Part shown: positions 17,682 through 28,439 of the stretch, one piece after another | Position numbering within the stretch: the first letter of the stretch is position 1 | Layout of the letters: each line of letters starts with the position of its first letter | DNA from: Nemertoderma westbladi | Lineage: Eukaryota > Xenacoelomorpha > Nemertodermatida > Nemertodermatidae | Reading direction: 5' to 3' | Length of the DNA: 40,482 bases | Assembly (NCBI GenBank): GCA_032718475.1 | Contig: JAUCBJ010003303.1 | Location: 1-40,482 of the forward strand | The notes under the pieces: model-generated | What the model was told of the DNA's origin: nothing | What the model saw: the letters and a program-made list of their open reading frames with translations, nothing else | Database searches by the model: none | Position numbers and translations under genes: made by a program

Positions 17682-18713
17682 ATGCCTTTCAGTTGGATGG
17701 GCGCAGGTTCGTTTAAGGATGGCTCGGTGGCCAACTGCTGCGCTTCGTGCAACTCCGAGTTCGGTTTACTGAAACGACGTCACGTCTGCGTTCTGTGTCG
17801 GCGCGGATTCTGTTCCAACTGCGCGGCCAAACTCTCGAGTCCCTCGGCTTCCGGTAGCGTCCGGATATGCGGCTCGTGTCGCGTGTTCGCCAACCCGGAG
17901 GCAAGTCGTGAAGATATCGCGAGACTGAGGGTCAAGGACCTCCGCTACTATCTGTCCTTCCACGGGATCGACTCCCGGCAGTGTACCGAGAAGGCCGAGC
18001 TGGTTGAGTTGGTTGTCCGCGGATTGACCCGTGGACGGGATGCGGCGAGTCAGCCTAGCAGCCCGACGCGGTTCCCACAGCAGCCGACCGGTTCCGCTAG
18101 TATGTCTAACCTCGCGGCGGCAGGTCGAGAAGCCCAACAGCGGGGCAGTAGGAATCCATCGAGTCCCGGATTGGGCGATTTTATCGAAGGTTTACTTAAC
18201 AACGTGCGGAACCTAACGGAGTCGGCGGGGCAGCCGCCGGGAGCAGCGGGGGGTTCGCAAGCTCGCGTGGCTCGACGCTACGCCCCCCAACGGCCCCCCC
18301 GGAATCCCTCTCCGCCTCGTCGGCCTTCCCCCCCGTCTGAAACGAAACCGCCGCGAGATGTTCGGTCGTTCAAGTCTGAGTTGGAGATCGAGAGACTCTC
18401 CGGGAAGGAGTTGAAGGAGATTCTACAGGAGAATCTCGTGGATTTCCATGGATGTTGCGAGAAATCCGAGTTGTTCGATAAAGTTAAACTCTTATGGGTT
18501 GAGTCGAAGGCCGCCGCTGCGAATAATATGTCTGCTGAATGTCTCGATATGGGGGATAAGGATCTGTGTAAGATCTGTATGGACGGGGTTATAGATTGTG
18601 TGCTGCTGGACTGTGGCCACATGGTGACCTGCACGGACTGCGGCAAGTTATTGTCTGAGTGCCCAATCTGTAGACAGAATATATCCCGGGTAGTTCACAC
18701 GTTTCGTTCTTAG
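17682..18713 (+). CDS. RNF34/RFFL-like E3 ubiquitin ligase (FYVE-like, SAP, RING)
   Basis: A 343-aa intronless frame with the full architecture of the RNF34/RFFL (CARP) family. That family ubiquitinates substrates such as caspases, p53-pathway and signalling proteins and associates with endosomal or plasma membranes. A FYVE-like zinc finger spans residues 20-66 with four CxxC pairs (C20/C23, C36/C39, C44/C47, C63/C66) and an RRHVC motif. A SAP-like helix pair lies at about 77-113 (LRVKDLRYYLSFHGI). A Ser/Pro-rich linker at 114-230 is followed by a second SAP-like segment at about 234-272 (LSGKELKEILQENLVDFHG). A C-terminal RING at 296-336 reads CKICMD...DCVLLDCGHMVTC..CG....CPICRQ. Length is close to human RNF34 and RFFL (about 360-370 aa). 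Vertebrate genes have several exons. The single exon here means intron loss or a retrocopy, although no poly-A remnant is visible. RNF34 and RFFL are not separable here. Confidence 0.93.
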   Translation: MPFSWMGAGSFKDGSVANCCASCNSEFGLLKRRHVCVLCRRGFCSNCAAKLSSPSASGSVRICGSCRVFANPEASREDIARLRVKDLRYYLSFHGIDSRQCTEKAELVELVVRGLTRGRDAASQPSSPTRFPQQPTGSASMSNLAAAGREAQQRGSRNPSSPGLGDFIEGLLNNVRNLTESAGQPPGAAGGSQARVARRYAPQRPPRNPSPPRRPSPPSETKPPRDVRSFKSELEIERLSGKELKEILQENLVDFHGCCEKSELFDKVKLLWVESKAAAANNMSAECLDMGDKDLCKICMDGVIDCVLLDCGHMVTCTDCGKLLSECPICRQNISRVVHTFRS

Positions 18714-19934
18714 TTTCTTGTGGATCATTTATGTTTAGGGTAATGTCTATATATGGAGTTTGCATTACCCTATATTAAGTAATTGTGATTAACTCTTTAG
18801 GCATGTATTAATTGTTTTACTTAGCATGCTCTGGAGTTCTGGTGCAAAATTATTTACTACTTTATTATATGATTTTAAACTTTATGATACCCAATTTTGT
18901 TGTAATGAATATATCTTATACATGTACCAAATATAATAGGGCCTATATACACATATACACGAACTACACAAGTACATTCTGCTCAGCATTTCACCAACAT
19001 TCTTTGAGGTTTTTTGCCACTGTTGTAGCACTACGGTTCACAATTAAGATTTTCATTACCCCCGAATGCATTTTTTCAGTTTTTATTTTTTTTTTCAAAA
19101 CCGTCAGGAAGATGAAAAATGTTTGTAATATATATGGTAAAGTCACAATGCCGCAATCCTTTGATGTTTAGCGCTGAGGGCCTCACCGATATGCTTGATC
19201 ACCGCGACATCATAACTCATCGGTTGAACGAATAAGTGTGGTGAATACGACACTGTGACAAAGCGCTAACGCACCTCGAACAACCACAATGTAGTGCAGT
19301 TGGCTTTGGTTTTACCTACTCAGCACCTCGCCGCGACGTTACCCTCTGAGTCGCATTGCGTTGCAGCGCGGCCTGTGGGAAGTGGAGAACTTCCATTTTC
19401 CACACGATTAAGTTGCTTCCCATATAATGTAAGCTAAAATCGCGTTCGTTCACCACTTACGTACCATTTTTTTTAGAAAAAATTTTAAAATGTTGAAGGG
19501 GAAATATCAGGTCTACACATAAGAATAAATCACTTTCATTTGTTTTTCTTAATTGCGCTTATATAATGTTTTATTTCGTTTAATTTGGTGTTTAAAAGTC
19601 CGAATTTTTAAAAAATAAAGCTGTACTTTGTTGCTATTCTGTGCGTGCCCCGTGCATCAGATACTTTTATATCGTTATTTGTGTATATCATTAAATTCGG
19701 AGAGTTGTTTCCGGCTGCCATTTACGTTACCTAAATTTATTTTCGATTTCTTGTCTGATGAAATTTTGAATATCTTTCCAATCTTTTAGTTATTCACCAT
19801 TTCCTAATTGGATTATTTCAGTTAGACGTTTACATAAACTTCTATAAAACCCGACCCTCTAAAACCTAACCCAATACTAAACAATTTTTGGGTAGAGTTG
19901 GACGTTTGGGAGACTTTACATTGCAGGAGTGGCG
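18714..19934. other. No gene seen
   Basis: 3' flank of the RNF34-like gene, AT-rich to 19150, then a GC-richer patch at 19170-19400 without a long frame. The nearest AATAAA is near 19614, far for a polyadenylation signal. A 119-codon frame at 18812 has low-complexity composition and no motif. Confidence 0.4.
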
Positions 19935-20099
19935 AGACAGACCCTAATTAAAATTATCATGGTAACCTTAACATTAATCAATGTATACCTAGTGTTGTTA
20001 CCATAGTCATAATCTAAGAAATTGAGCGGAATAATTGCGTAAGGGCCGTGATGGTAACCGAATGGTTACATGACAATATTAATTAGAGTTTGTGTCTGA
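19935..20099. mobile_element. MITE family 1, copy 1 (CAGRCC..AACCCTAATTAAAA ends)
   Basis: Inverted ends CAGACCCTAATTAAAATTATC and (reverse complement of the right end) CAGACACAAACTCTAATTAA, both followed by CATGGTAACC/CATGTAACC. A second, better preserved copy is at 27577-27721. No coding content. Confidence 0.75.
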
Positions 20100-21390
20100 T
20101 CAATATACCCAAACCAAAAAACTAACTTTTAGTTGGATCTAAAGCGTCCCGGAATTTAGAGTCTCCTGGCCGCCTGGGTCCTGAGATCTAATGTCCTGAA
20201 ACAAGTTGGACGATCGTTCACTGTCTACGCTTATGGCGTAACGCAGATGTACAAGCGGATAATTACCAAACGGTGTCGCGATTGTAATATGTATAATTTC
20301 TGAAGGAAGGAAGATATTGCTATTGAACAACTGAGGCTTCGTTCGCATAAGCTATGTTGTTCTTCTTGAAAACTAATTGATATTTAAAGACTTTATTTTT
20401 TGTAAATATCTAACCAATGGCTGAAATTTTAATTAACACGAGCGTCAACCGATCTTCCTTGGCTTTTGTTGCAGTTAAAATTTCATCCAAATTTTCCGTT
20501 CGAAGTAAAATTATGAAGCATTTGAACCTCCGTTATACGAACGGACATTCAGACTACAAATACTGGTGGATGTTATCTTATTCTTCGCAAAATTTAATGT
20601 AATTTTTTTTATTTAATTTAATAATTTTTTAAATTGATGATATAATTTCTGTTTATTTATTTATTATTAATTAAATAACCTCATGACACAAGATAATTAA
20701 GGAGCCTAGCCCTAATATTTTTAAATTTATCGATGTATTAATTCTCATAAACAGTTTCATTTATATAAATTTATCGTTTTGTGCCAAAATGTTATTCGTA
20801 TTTGTCCTTGTTTATTCATATAATATTAGGTAAATTTTTTTAATTTATCAATATAATATTTCTGTTAACATCGACAATATTATTATCGTGTACTCTAAAT
20901 CGTCTTTATTCGTTATATATGACATTCCCTTGGTCCCAGGAAGCCCAGACTGGCCTACCAAGGAGATATTTTGCTAACCTAACACATAATTTTAACGATT
21001 ATCTAATATAAAAATATATAAGACCCCGATGAGGTACAAGTGAAACACATACCGGTAGTAACATTAAAATGAAAGCGAGCAATCATTTGTAGCGGTGAAG
21101 TGTATGAGTAATGTAATGTTGAGAATTCTAATCTCCATTGTCGTGTTTAATTTTATTATTTATTTTCCAATACATAAATAAACCAAGTATCGAGAATAGC
21201 ATATTTTACCTTGATTAGAATCCCTGATGTGGTTCTTGTTGTTTTCATTTTGTTGGTTGTATCGAATTTGAGCGCTAACACACCTCCACCCCCCCTCCCC
21301 CCCACAGCCACGACAGGTGTAACAATATAATGACTATTGATTATTTTTGGATTAGTATCGGTATTGGCACTTTATTAGACCACTATATAA
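20100..21390. other. No gene seen
   Basis: AT-rich, very T/A-biased between 20590 and 20920. A C-rich run at 21285-21303 precedes the satellite. No coding or RNA evidence. Confidence 0.4.
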
Positions 21391-23190
21391 TTCCTATTTG
21401 TTGACACATTGGTATCGGATATCCTATTTGTTGACACATTAGTATCGGGTATCCTATTTGTTGACACATTGGTATCGGATATCCTATTTGTTGACACATT
21501 GGTATCGGATATCCTATTTGTTGACACATTGGTATCGGATATCCTATTTGTTGAGACATTGGTATCGGATATCCTATTTGTTGTCACATTGGTATCGGAT
21601 ATCCTATTTGTTGACACATTGGTATCGGATATCCTATTTGTTGACACATTGGTATCGGATATCCTATTTGTTGACACATTGGTATCGGATATCCTATTTG
21701 TTGACACATTGGTATCGGATATCCTATTTGTTGACACATTGGTATCGGATATCCTATTTGTTGGTACATTGGTATCGGATATCCTATTTGTTGACACATT
21801 GGTATCGGATATCCTATTTGTTGACACATTGGTATCGGATATCCTATTTGTTGACACATTGGTATCGGATATCCTATTTGTTGACACATTGGTATCGGAT
21901 ATCCTATTTGTTGACACATTGGTATCGGATATCCTATTTGTTGACACATTGGTATCGGATATCCTATTTGTTGACACATTGGTATCGGATATCCTATTTG
22001 TTGACACATTGGTATCGGATATCCTATTTGTTGACACATTGGTATCGGATATCCTATTTGTTGACACATTGGTATCGGATATCCTATTTGTTGGCACATT
22101 GGTATCGGATATCCTATTTGTTGACACATTGGTATCGGATATCCTATTTGTTGACACATTGGTATCGGATATCCTATTTGTTGACACATTGGTATCGGAT
22201 ATCCTATTTGTTGACACATTGGTATCGGATATCCTATTTGTTGTCACATTGGTATCGGATATCCTATTTGTTGACACATTGGTATCGGATATCCTATTTG
22301 TTGACACATTGGTATCGGATATCCTATTTGTTGACACATTGGTATCGGATATCCTATTTGTTGACACATTGGTATCGGATATCCTATTTGTTGTCACATT
22401 GGTATCGGATATCCTATTTGTTGACACATTGGTATCGGATATCCTATTTGTTGACACATTGGTATCGGATATCCTATTTGTTGACACATTGGTATCGGAT
22501 ATCCTATTTGTTGACACATTGGTATCGGATATCCTATTTGTTGACACATTGGTATCGGATATCCTATTTGTTGACACATTGGTATCGGATATCCTATTTG
22601 TTGACACATTGGTATCGGATATCCTATTTGTTGACACATTGGTATCGGATATCCTATTTGTTGACACATTGGTATCGGATATCCTATTTGTTGACACATT
22701 GGTATCGGATATCCTATTTGTTGACACATTGGTATCGGATATCCTATTTGTTGACACATTGGTATCGGATATCCTATTTGTTGACACATTGGTATCGGAT
22801 ATCCTATTCGATGACACATTGGTATCGGATATCCTATTTGTTGTCACATTGGTATCGGATATCCTATTTGTTGACACATTGGTATCGGATATCCTATTTG
22901 TTGACACATTGGTATCGGATATCCTATTTGTTGACACATTGGTATCGGATATCCTATTTGTTGACACATTGGTATCGGATATCCTATTTGTTGACACATT
23001 GGTATCGGATATCCTATTTGTTGACACATTGGTATCGGATATCCTATTTGTTGTCACATTGGTATCGGATATCCTATTTGTTGACACATTGGTATCGGAT
23101 ATCCTATTTGTTGAGACATTGGTATCGGATATCCTATTTGTTGACACATTGGTATCGGATATCCTATATCCTATTCGATGACACATTGGT
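21391..23190. repeat. 30-bp satellite, about 60 units
   Basis: Almost perfect tandem array of a 30-bp unit made of GATATCCTATTTG, TTGACACATT and GGTATCG. Because 30 is a multiple of 3 and the unit lacks stops in several frames, frames of about 600 codons open on both strands. They are a by-product, not genes. Nearly all variation is in GACAC of TTGACACATT: GTCAC (five units), GAGAC (two), GGTAC and GGCAC (one each). The first unit (AGTATCGGGT), the unit at 22801 and the right-edge unit (both CTATTCGATGACAC) differ elsewhere. No flanking repeat-associated gene is seen and there are no spacers, so this is not a CRISPR array. Confidence 0.97.
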
Positions 23191-23329
23191 GTCGGATATT
23201 CTCACTTTTGTCTGGGCCTTTTTAGCATATATAACGTCCATCGAAGCTTCTTCCATGGTGAAATACGGGCATTACTACACCTTGGGTACCCATAGTTTGA
23301 GCAATTTTAAAGGCTTTTATAATGACGTT

Positions 23330-24100
23330 TTTTCTAGAACAAATATTTGACCTTCTGAAAGTAGTTTTCCAAAAATTTTCTAGAAAAAAATGTGTTCTAG
23401 AACAAAAATATTTATCAAAATTGATAACTAACACTTGTTCTATAACATTTATAAAAATGTAGAAAAAACTTGCTAGTATAAAAAATATAAAATGTGTTCT
23501 AGAACAAAATAAGTGTTCAAGAACAATAAATATTTATCAAAATTGATAGCTAACACGTGTTCTAGAACATTTATAAAAAAATTAGCAAAAACTAGCTAGT
23601 ATTATAAATTATATATTTAATCTATTATCTATTGAAATGCAATATTATTATTAATGTCATGGAAACATTACTTTTTGTGTTGACTGACAAAGTGTTCTTT
23701 TTATGTCAAACTTGTTAACGACTTTGACTAAAAAAGTGCCTTACAACAAATAAAAAGTATATACAAATATACTGTATACAGTATAAATGAATAATAAAAA
23801 ACACAACATAAATAGTAAAAATATGTCATCTCACCTCCGTCCTCCTTATATTAGCTATTTTTCTAGAAATTAATTTTCATATATAACAAAATATTTTGTT
23901 CTAAAACATTAAAAAACAATTTTTAAATTTTTTCAATCTAATTTATTAACTAATTTACTTTAAATAATTTTTTACTCGCTATTAATAAAAAGTTAATAAT
24001 TTAAATAATTACCATGATAATTTGTTGTAATGGACGTTTTTTTTTAAAACCGAATACGTAAAAAAACGTAAAATAAATATAATTAAAAAAGTTCTAGAAC
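23330..24100. repeat. Cluster of TTCTAGAA palindromes with ~110-bp tandem unit
   Basis: TTCTAGAA occurs at 23332, 23378, 23395, 23497, 23560, 23861 and 24092, and TTCAAGAA at 23516. Several extend to TGTTCTAGAACA. Bases 23391-23492 and 23493-23615 are two diverged tandem units sharing TATTTATCAAAATTGATA. TTCNNGAA is the inverted heat-shock-element core, but transposon or satellite ancestry is just as possible. Confidence 0.7.
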
Positions 24101-24472
24101 AACTAACAATATTTGTTCAATAATAATATTCTTTAACCAAAATAAATAAATGATATGGTTTAGAACATTAAAAAAAAACAAAGAAATAAAAAATTTGGAG
24201 TGGTGTGAGCCAAAAACACAGTACCGGTAGTACCAATGTTTGGTCAATCCGTGCCAATGTTTGGTTAATCCTGATTTCCCACTGGAGTCTGAAACTACAT
24301 TCATTTTGTTCGTTGAAAAAGTAAATTTATTGCGTAATTAGTATTCTGGATTCAAGAAAAAGGAGTCCATTCAGGCAAAATCCATTCGTCATCAAAATGC
24401 TTTCTCGCGACTAAAAAATAACAATGTATCTGGTTTTGGCGATTGTAGCCCTAATATTGATTATTTATGTAA
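24101..24472. other. 3' flank of WD40 gene
   Basis: AT-rich; probably the 3' untranslated region and downstream DNA of the minus-strand WD40 gene. TACCGGTA at 24222. The stop codon of the WD40 gene overlaps TTTAAAGTGG at about 24475. Confidence 0.4.
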
Positions 24473-25312
24473 TTATTTTAAAGTGGATACGACAATATTA
24501 CTGCCAGCCCCAGCGCAGGCTATATAGCGTCCATTGTCTACGGAATCTAGAACCCACACATGGGCCCCGATATCAACACTCCCGCAAAAATCCCCAGTCT
24601 TAAAATCGAATATCTTTAAATCTGGGGTTCCACTTCCTCCCGCAACCACAAAATTTGGCGTCGCGAACTTACATCCGTACAAATACTCCCCGGTAGGGGG
24701 CGCGTGGAAGGAAATGTCCCTAACCTTTTTGCACGAATCGATATCATATATCTGCAGACAGTTAATCTTACGCCAGGACGCGGTCACTATAAAATCGTTG
24801 TTAACGTCCAGTCCATCTCCTGCCACGTGTGGTCCCCTCACCGTCTTAACGACTCCGTTAGCAGTGCGACGGTCCCACATTTTAAGCGAATCGTCCCAAC
24901 CCGCAGTCACAAAGGTGAACGAATCGTTGGGCCGAAATCTCAAGGAGAATATCCGTCGTCCCGGGCGCGCCATCATGCAAGCCCCAACAGAAGGTTCCAT
25001 TCCGTCGTCCGCCGCCTGCCCCCCGTACGTGTGTTTCAATTTAAATGTTTTCGCGTCGTAGATTCGCACCTTTCTATCGGAGCCGGCGGTCGCGAACACG
25101 CTCGCGTCCGAGTTGAAGTCGAGGGTCATCCCGTTGTTCGGTTCTTCATGCGCGACTTCCACGAGCTTGTTACTCGGATCTAAGTCGCCTTTAAGCACGA
25201 TTCCCGAAGAACTGAGCGCGAGGAATATCCCCTCCGAGGCGTACTTTGGGTGGAACCGTATCGCTGTTACCGGCAGCCGGTCCTGTTGTCCTTCTTTGAT
25301 CATGAATATGTA
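24473..25312 (-). CDS. WD40-repeat protein, 3'-terminal exon
   Basis: 276 codons from the first Met, with an open frame continuing three codons further upstream to a consensus acceptor (TTTTTTTCTTATACAG, intron side at 25313-25327). The exon therefore probably starts at 25312 and earlier exons lie outside what I can recognise. At least five WD40-type blades are visible: VTAIRFHPK...ALSSSGIVLKGD, TLDFNSDASVFATAGSDRKVRIYD, FSLRFRPNDSFTFVTAGWDDSLKMWD, FIVTASWRKINCLQIYD and CKFATPNFVVAGG...LKIFD. A final blade reads WVLDSVDNGRYIACAG. Such propellers are protein-interaction platforms. GC-rich codons contrast with the AT-rich flank. Specific orthology is not clear to me. Confidence 0.85.
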   Translation of the reverse strand, partial: YIFMIKEGQQDRLPVTAIRFHPKYASEGIFLALSSSGIVLKGDLDPSNKLVEVAHEEPNNGMTLDFNSDASVFATAGSDRKVRIYDAKTFKLKHTYGGQAADDGMEPSVGACMMARPGRRIFSLRFRPNDSFTFVTAGWDDSLKMWDRRTANGVVKTVRGPHVAGDGLDVNNDFIVTASWRKINCLQIYDIDSCKKVRDISFHAPPTGEYLYGCKFATPNFVVAGGSGTPDLKIFDFKTGDFCGSVDIGAHVWVLDSVDNGRYIACAGAGSNIVVSTLK

Positions 25313-25327
25313 CTGTATAAGAAAAAA
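25313..25327 (-). promoter_or_regulatory. Splice acceptor of WD40 terminal exon
   Basis: On the minus strand a T-rich tract followed by ATACAG immediately precedes the in-frame exon. It is the only strong acceptor near this ORF. Confidence 0.6.
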
Positions 25328-25330
25328 ATT

Positions 25331-25542
25331 GGACCGGGATTTTGGTACCGGGTTTTAGACATTTTCACTTTAAGACCGAGACCGGGTTTTAGTCATTTCA
25401 TTTTTGGGACCGCGAGTTTATGGACCAGGTTTTAGGAATTATTGGGACCGGGTTTTAGTAACGTTCACGTGGACCGGGCAAAAATTGGACCGACCGGGTT
25501 TTAGGGTCAATGGACCGAGACCGGGACCGGCCCGTGTTTTAG
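25331..25542. repeat. Degenerate GGACCGGGTTTTAG repeat
   Basis: Seven or more imperfect copies of GGACCGGGTTTTAG, some shortened or with GAGACCGGG doubling. It lies in the presumed intron, starting 3-4 bases upstream of the acceptor tract. Confidence 0.8.
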
Positions 25543-25789
25543 ACAGTACCGTTTAGATGGCCTTGCAGTAGTACCTGTGTAATAAACTGCCTAATTTGTA
25601 CTGTAATTTACACAAAGATAGTATTGGGTATCGGAATGTTGATATCAATGGGATCCCAAGGCGTACATTGACGTCACGACCAATCACATATCGTTTTCAA
25701 ATTTTGAATAATTTTTAAACTGAAAACACCAATATCTCGGGCTATTTTAGCATCTTATTAAATTCTGTAAACGCCATTGTGCTTGGGTG

Positions 25790-25903
25790 TTTGAAAAAGG
25801 TGGACTGGACACAGAAAACATGAATAATGGACAGACCAATCACGGGCGATTTGCGTCACACAGCAAGTCCACCTTTTTCAGCTGTGTTGTCCACCTTTTT
25901 CAA
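25790..25903 (-). mobile_element. MITE family 2, copy 1 (TTGAAAAAGGTGGAC ends)
   Basis: Inverted ends TTTGAAAAAGGTGGAC and GTCCACCTTTTTCAAA enclose GACAGACCAATCA-type sequence. An extra GTCCACCTTTTTCA at 25867 and TTGAATAAGGTGGAC at 25906 suggest nested or rearranged copies. Homologous copies at 27928-28040 and 28084-28197. Confidence 0.8.
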
Positions 25904-25919
25904 ATTTGAATAAGGTGGA

Positions 25920-27570
25920 CTGCGGACTGGTGACTGGGTTAAGAAAGAACAGGCAATGAATTGACCAATCAGATTGATTTGCACATTATAGCAGCTCTGT
26001 CCACGTTTTACAAAAAATTTCGGAAGGTTTTTATGGAATATTATTGTTATTATTATCCCATACTTACTGTCTGACTGTGACCAAACAAGTTGTCGAAATA
26101 GGCCTAGTTCAATAATATGGGGCGAGCCACGAAGTCTGTGAGCTGAGCCTTAGCCTTAGCATCCCCTAGACTAGCGACTTTGCGAATCTGCCAAGATCTA
26201 TACGGATCATGCTATGCGCTTGATTCATCTACACTGATCATAATACATTGTAAATCTGCTACGATCATAGAATGATCATACAAAATCTTTTAAGAATTTA
26301 CATATACAAAATATTGAAAAAATATTTATTTATTGAATGTATGGTTGCAATTTGTTAAATATCAAAACCATTTTTACATTAAAGATTATAATTATTGTCT
26401 TCGAAAGTAACTACATGGCTATTATATCTGCCACGATCAGACTACGATCAGGATGAGATCAGGCCAGATAATGAGGCTGCCCAAAATTTAAAACACCAGA
26501 GGCAGAGGCAACTGATTATTATTTTTTTGCCGTATTTGACTGACCAGAGTACTCTCTTTCACAGCATTTTACTTAAGATTACATATCATACGAAGATCTT
26601 TTCAGATCGTATCATGAACATATCATGATAATATCAAGTTAGAAATTATCAGTCAATAATTAATTATAAATTATCAATTAATAGGTATAGAAACAAAGAA
26701 ATTTATAAATATACTTCAATATGAATTATCTAATATGGTGGCCAAGTAGAGTAATTCTATTAATTTATATGAATCTAATATAAATTTATTGATATTAATG
26801 CAAAGTTAAATTGGCTTATTTTAAAACCAAATTGAAATTTGTTCTGATTAAATATAATACCATTACCACACAATATATATACAGATGGGGACAATAGGAA
26901 ATGTTAGGCAGATACTGTAGGTGTGTAGATGTTAGTTGTACAGTAGGATATGTAAGGTAAGATGTGTTAAGTTAGTTCTACATCCCCCACTGCCATATCC
27001 CCATAGTAAAAATCCACAGTGTAAACAGAAGAATGCTTAAAATTTTGTTTAATTATTGATTGAGAACTATTAAGATCTTTGCAGAACTTTGTTATTCATT
27101 AATTCTGCAAAGATCTGCACTGATATTACTAAAACTCCATAGATAAGCCGTGGTCTTACCAATCCTGCAAAGATCTGCACTGATCGTTACCAACCCTGCT
27201 AAGATCATAGAGCAAAGGTACAGTCCCAATCCCAATAAACATTAACTTGGTCGTTTTGGCGGCCAAAATGACCAAAATCGCCAAAAAAATGTTAATCATG
27301 CTGATAAGCAAGCTGATAATAAAGCAAGATGCTAATATCAGTGCAGATTGGTGATGTTGCAAGTCTAGGGTAATATTGGAACGTCAATATTCTAACTCAT
27401 TACAGTATAAAGTTAATTATAATAACTACCTATTGTACTGAGAGGGAAATATAATAAGCTGTATTTACCGTTCATCCTGAGATCTGTTATTAAACGACCG
27501 AGCGCAGCGAGGGAGGTAAATAAGTCCCCATATTTTGGGAGTGGCGGTTCGAAACCCTAATTCAAAGTGG
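25920..27570. other. No gene seen; GATC-rich degenerate repeats
   Basis: Recurrent TCTGC(C/A)A(A/C)GATC and CTGATC pieces at 26187-26300, 26430-26470 and 27075-27210 suggest an old repeat. Remaining sequence is AT-rich with no coding motif. Confidence 0.45.
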
Positions 27571-27576
27571 AAATGG

Positions 27577-27721
27577 AGGCCCAAACCCTTTATTAAAACT
27601 GTCATGTAACCCCAACCTTAAATATTTTGGACTCTAAATTCCATAAAATTTCTTAGATTAGAGCATCGGGACTTTAAGGTTATAGGGTTACTAATGACAG
27701 TTTTAATTAGGGTTTGGGCCT
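27577..27721. mobile_element. MITE family 1, copy 2
   Basis: Inverted ends AGGCCCAAACCC...TTAAAACTGTCATGTAACC and the reverse complement TAGTAACC...GACAGTTTTAATTAGGG then TTTGGGCCT. 145 bp, no coding content. A clear target duplication was not identified. Confidence 0.82.
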
Positions 27722-27927
27722 GACCAACTAACCCAACCACAAAAATCAACCAATAAATCCAAGTTAAAGTGCTGTACGGTACGCTAGACCTACTATTATT
27801 AGCCTATGCTGTAAGTCTATAGGGGGGCAATCTGCGCGGGGGTGGGGTGTCTAGGACACCGACAGCATTCTTAATGCAGCTGCTTCCAGCATGCCCATTA
27901 TACAAATATAGATAGATAATTGAAACC

Positions 27928-28040
27928 TGAAAAAGGTGGACAGTCCAATCACTAATAAATAGCATTGCTTTAATACGTTTCTGATTGGTCCTGGACTATT
28001 ATATATGTTTTTGTGCATGTGTCCAGTCCACCATTTTCAA
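27928..28040. mobile_element. MITE family 2, copy 2
   Basis: Ends CTGAAAAAGGTGGAC and GTCCACCATTTTCAAA; interior shares ACGTTTCTGATTGGTC with copy 3. About 113 bp. Confidence 0.85.
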
Positions 28041-28083
28041 ATACACATCTTATTCCCAATTATGTAACTAAGAAAGCGAAAAC

Positions 28084-28197
28084 TTGAAAAAGGTGGACAG
28101 ACCAATCGCTACAATGCTACAAACTGCTTTACATAATACGTTTCTGATTGGTCTGTCCGTTGTCCATGTTTTCTGGGTCCAGTCCACCTTTTTCAAA
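28084..28197. mobile_element. MITE family 2, copy 3
   Basis: Ends TTGAAAAAGGTGGAC and GTCCACCTTTTTCAAA, 114 bp, 43 bp from copy 2 in the same orientation. Interior GACAGACCAATC...GATTGGTCTGTC extends the inverted repeat to about 25 bp per side. Confidence 0.88.
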
Positions 28198-28439
28198 CAC
28201 CCATTGTGCTTCTGTGATATTATTGCATCTAATTAATCTGGTTTTGAATTTATGTCGTGAACCCCATTGCATAGAAGCGGGACGCATAAGACCATAAATT
28301 GTAAGCATTGGCAGGCGTTACTTAAACAAGACCGAATAGCTTATACTGGAAAATTTGGACTATGTCACTGATGTGCGGTAGGAGGACACAGGAAGGACGA
28401 GTGTCAAGAACATCCGATCAAGTAAGCTGAGACTGACGG

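Noticed and set aside
18812-19171. 119-codon frame downstream of the RNF34-like gene
   Set aside because: AT-rich, low-complexity composition, no motif, and no codon bias like the neighbouring genes.
21391-23190. CRISPR-like array
   Set aside because: The repeat is continuous with no variable spacers, and the context is eukaryotic.
21375-23350. Very long open frames (about 590-630 codons on + and 603 on -) across the satellite
   Set aside because: They arise because the 30-bp unit is a multiple of three without stops. Open frames exist on both strands at once and there is no non-repeat coding sequence attached.
24534-25183. Long + strand frames opposite the WD40 exon
   Set aside because: They are antisense shadows of a GC-rich coding exon and show no family motif.
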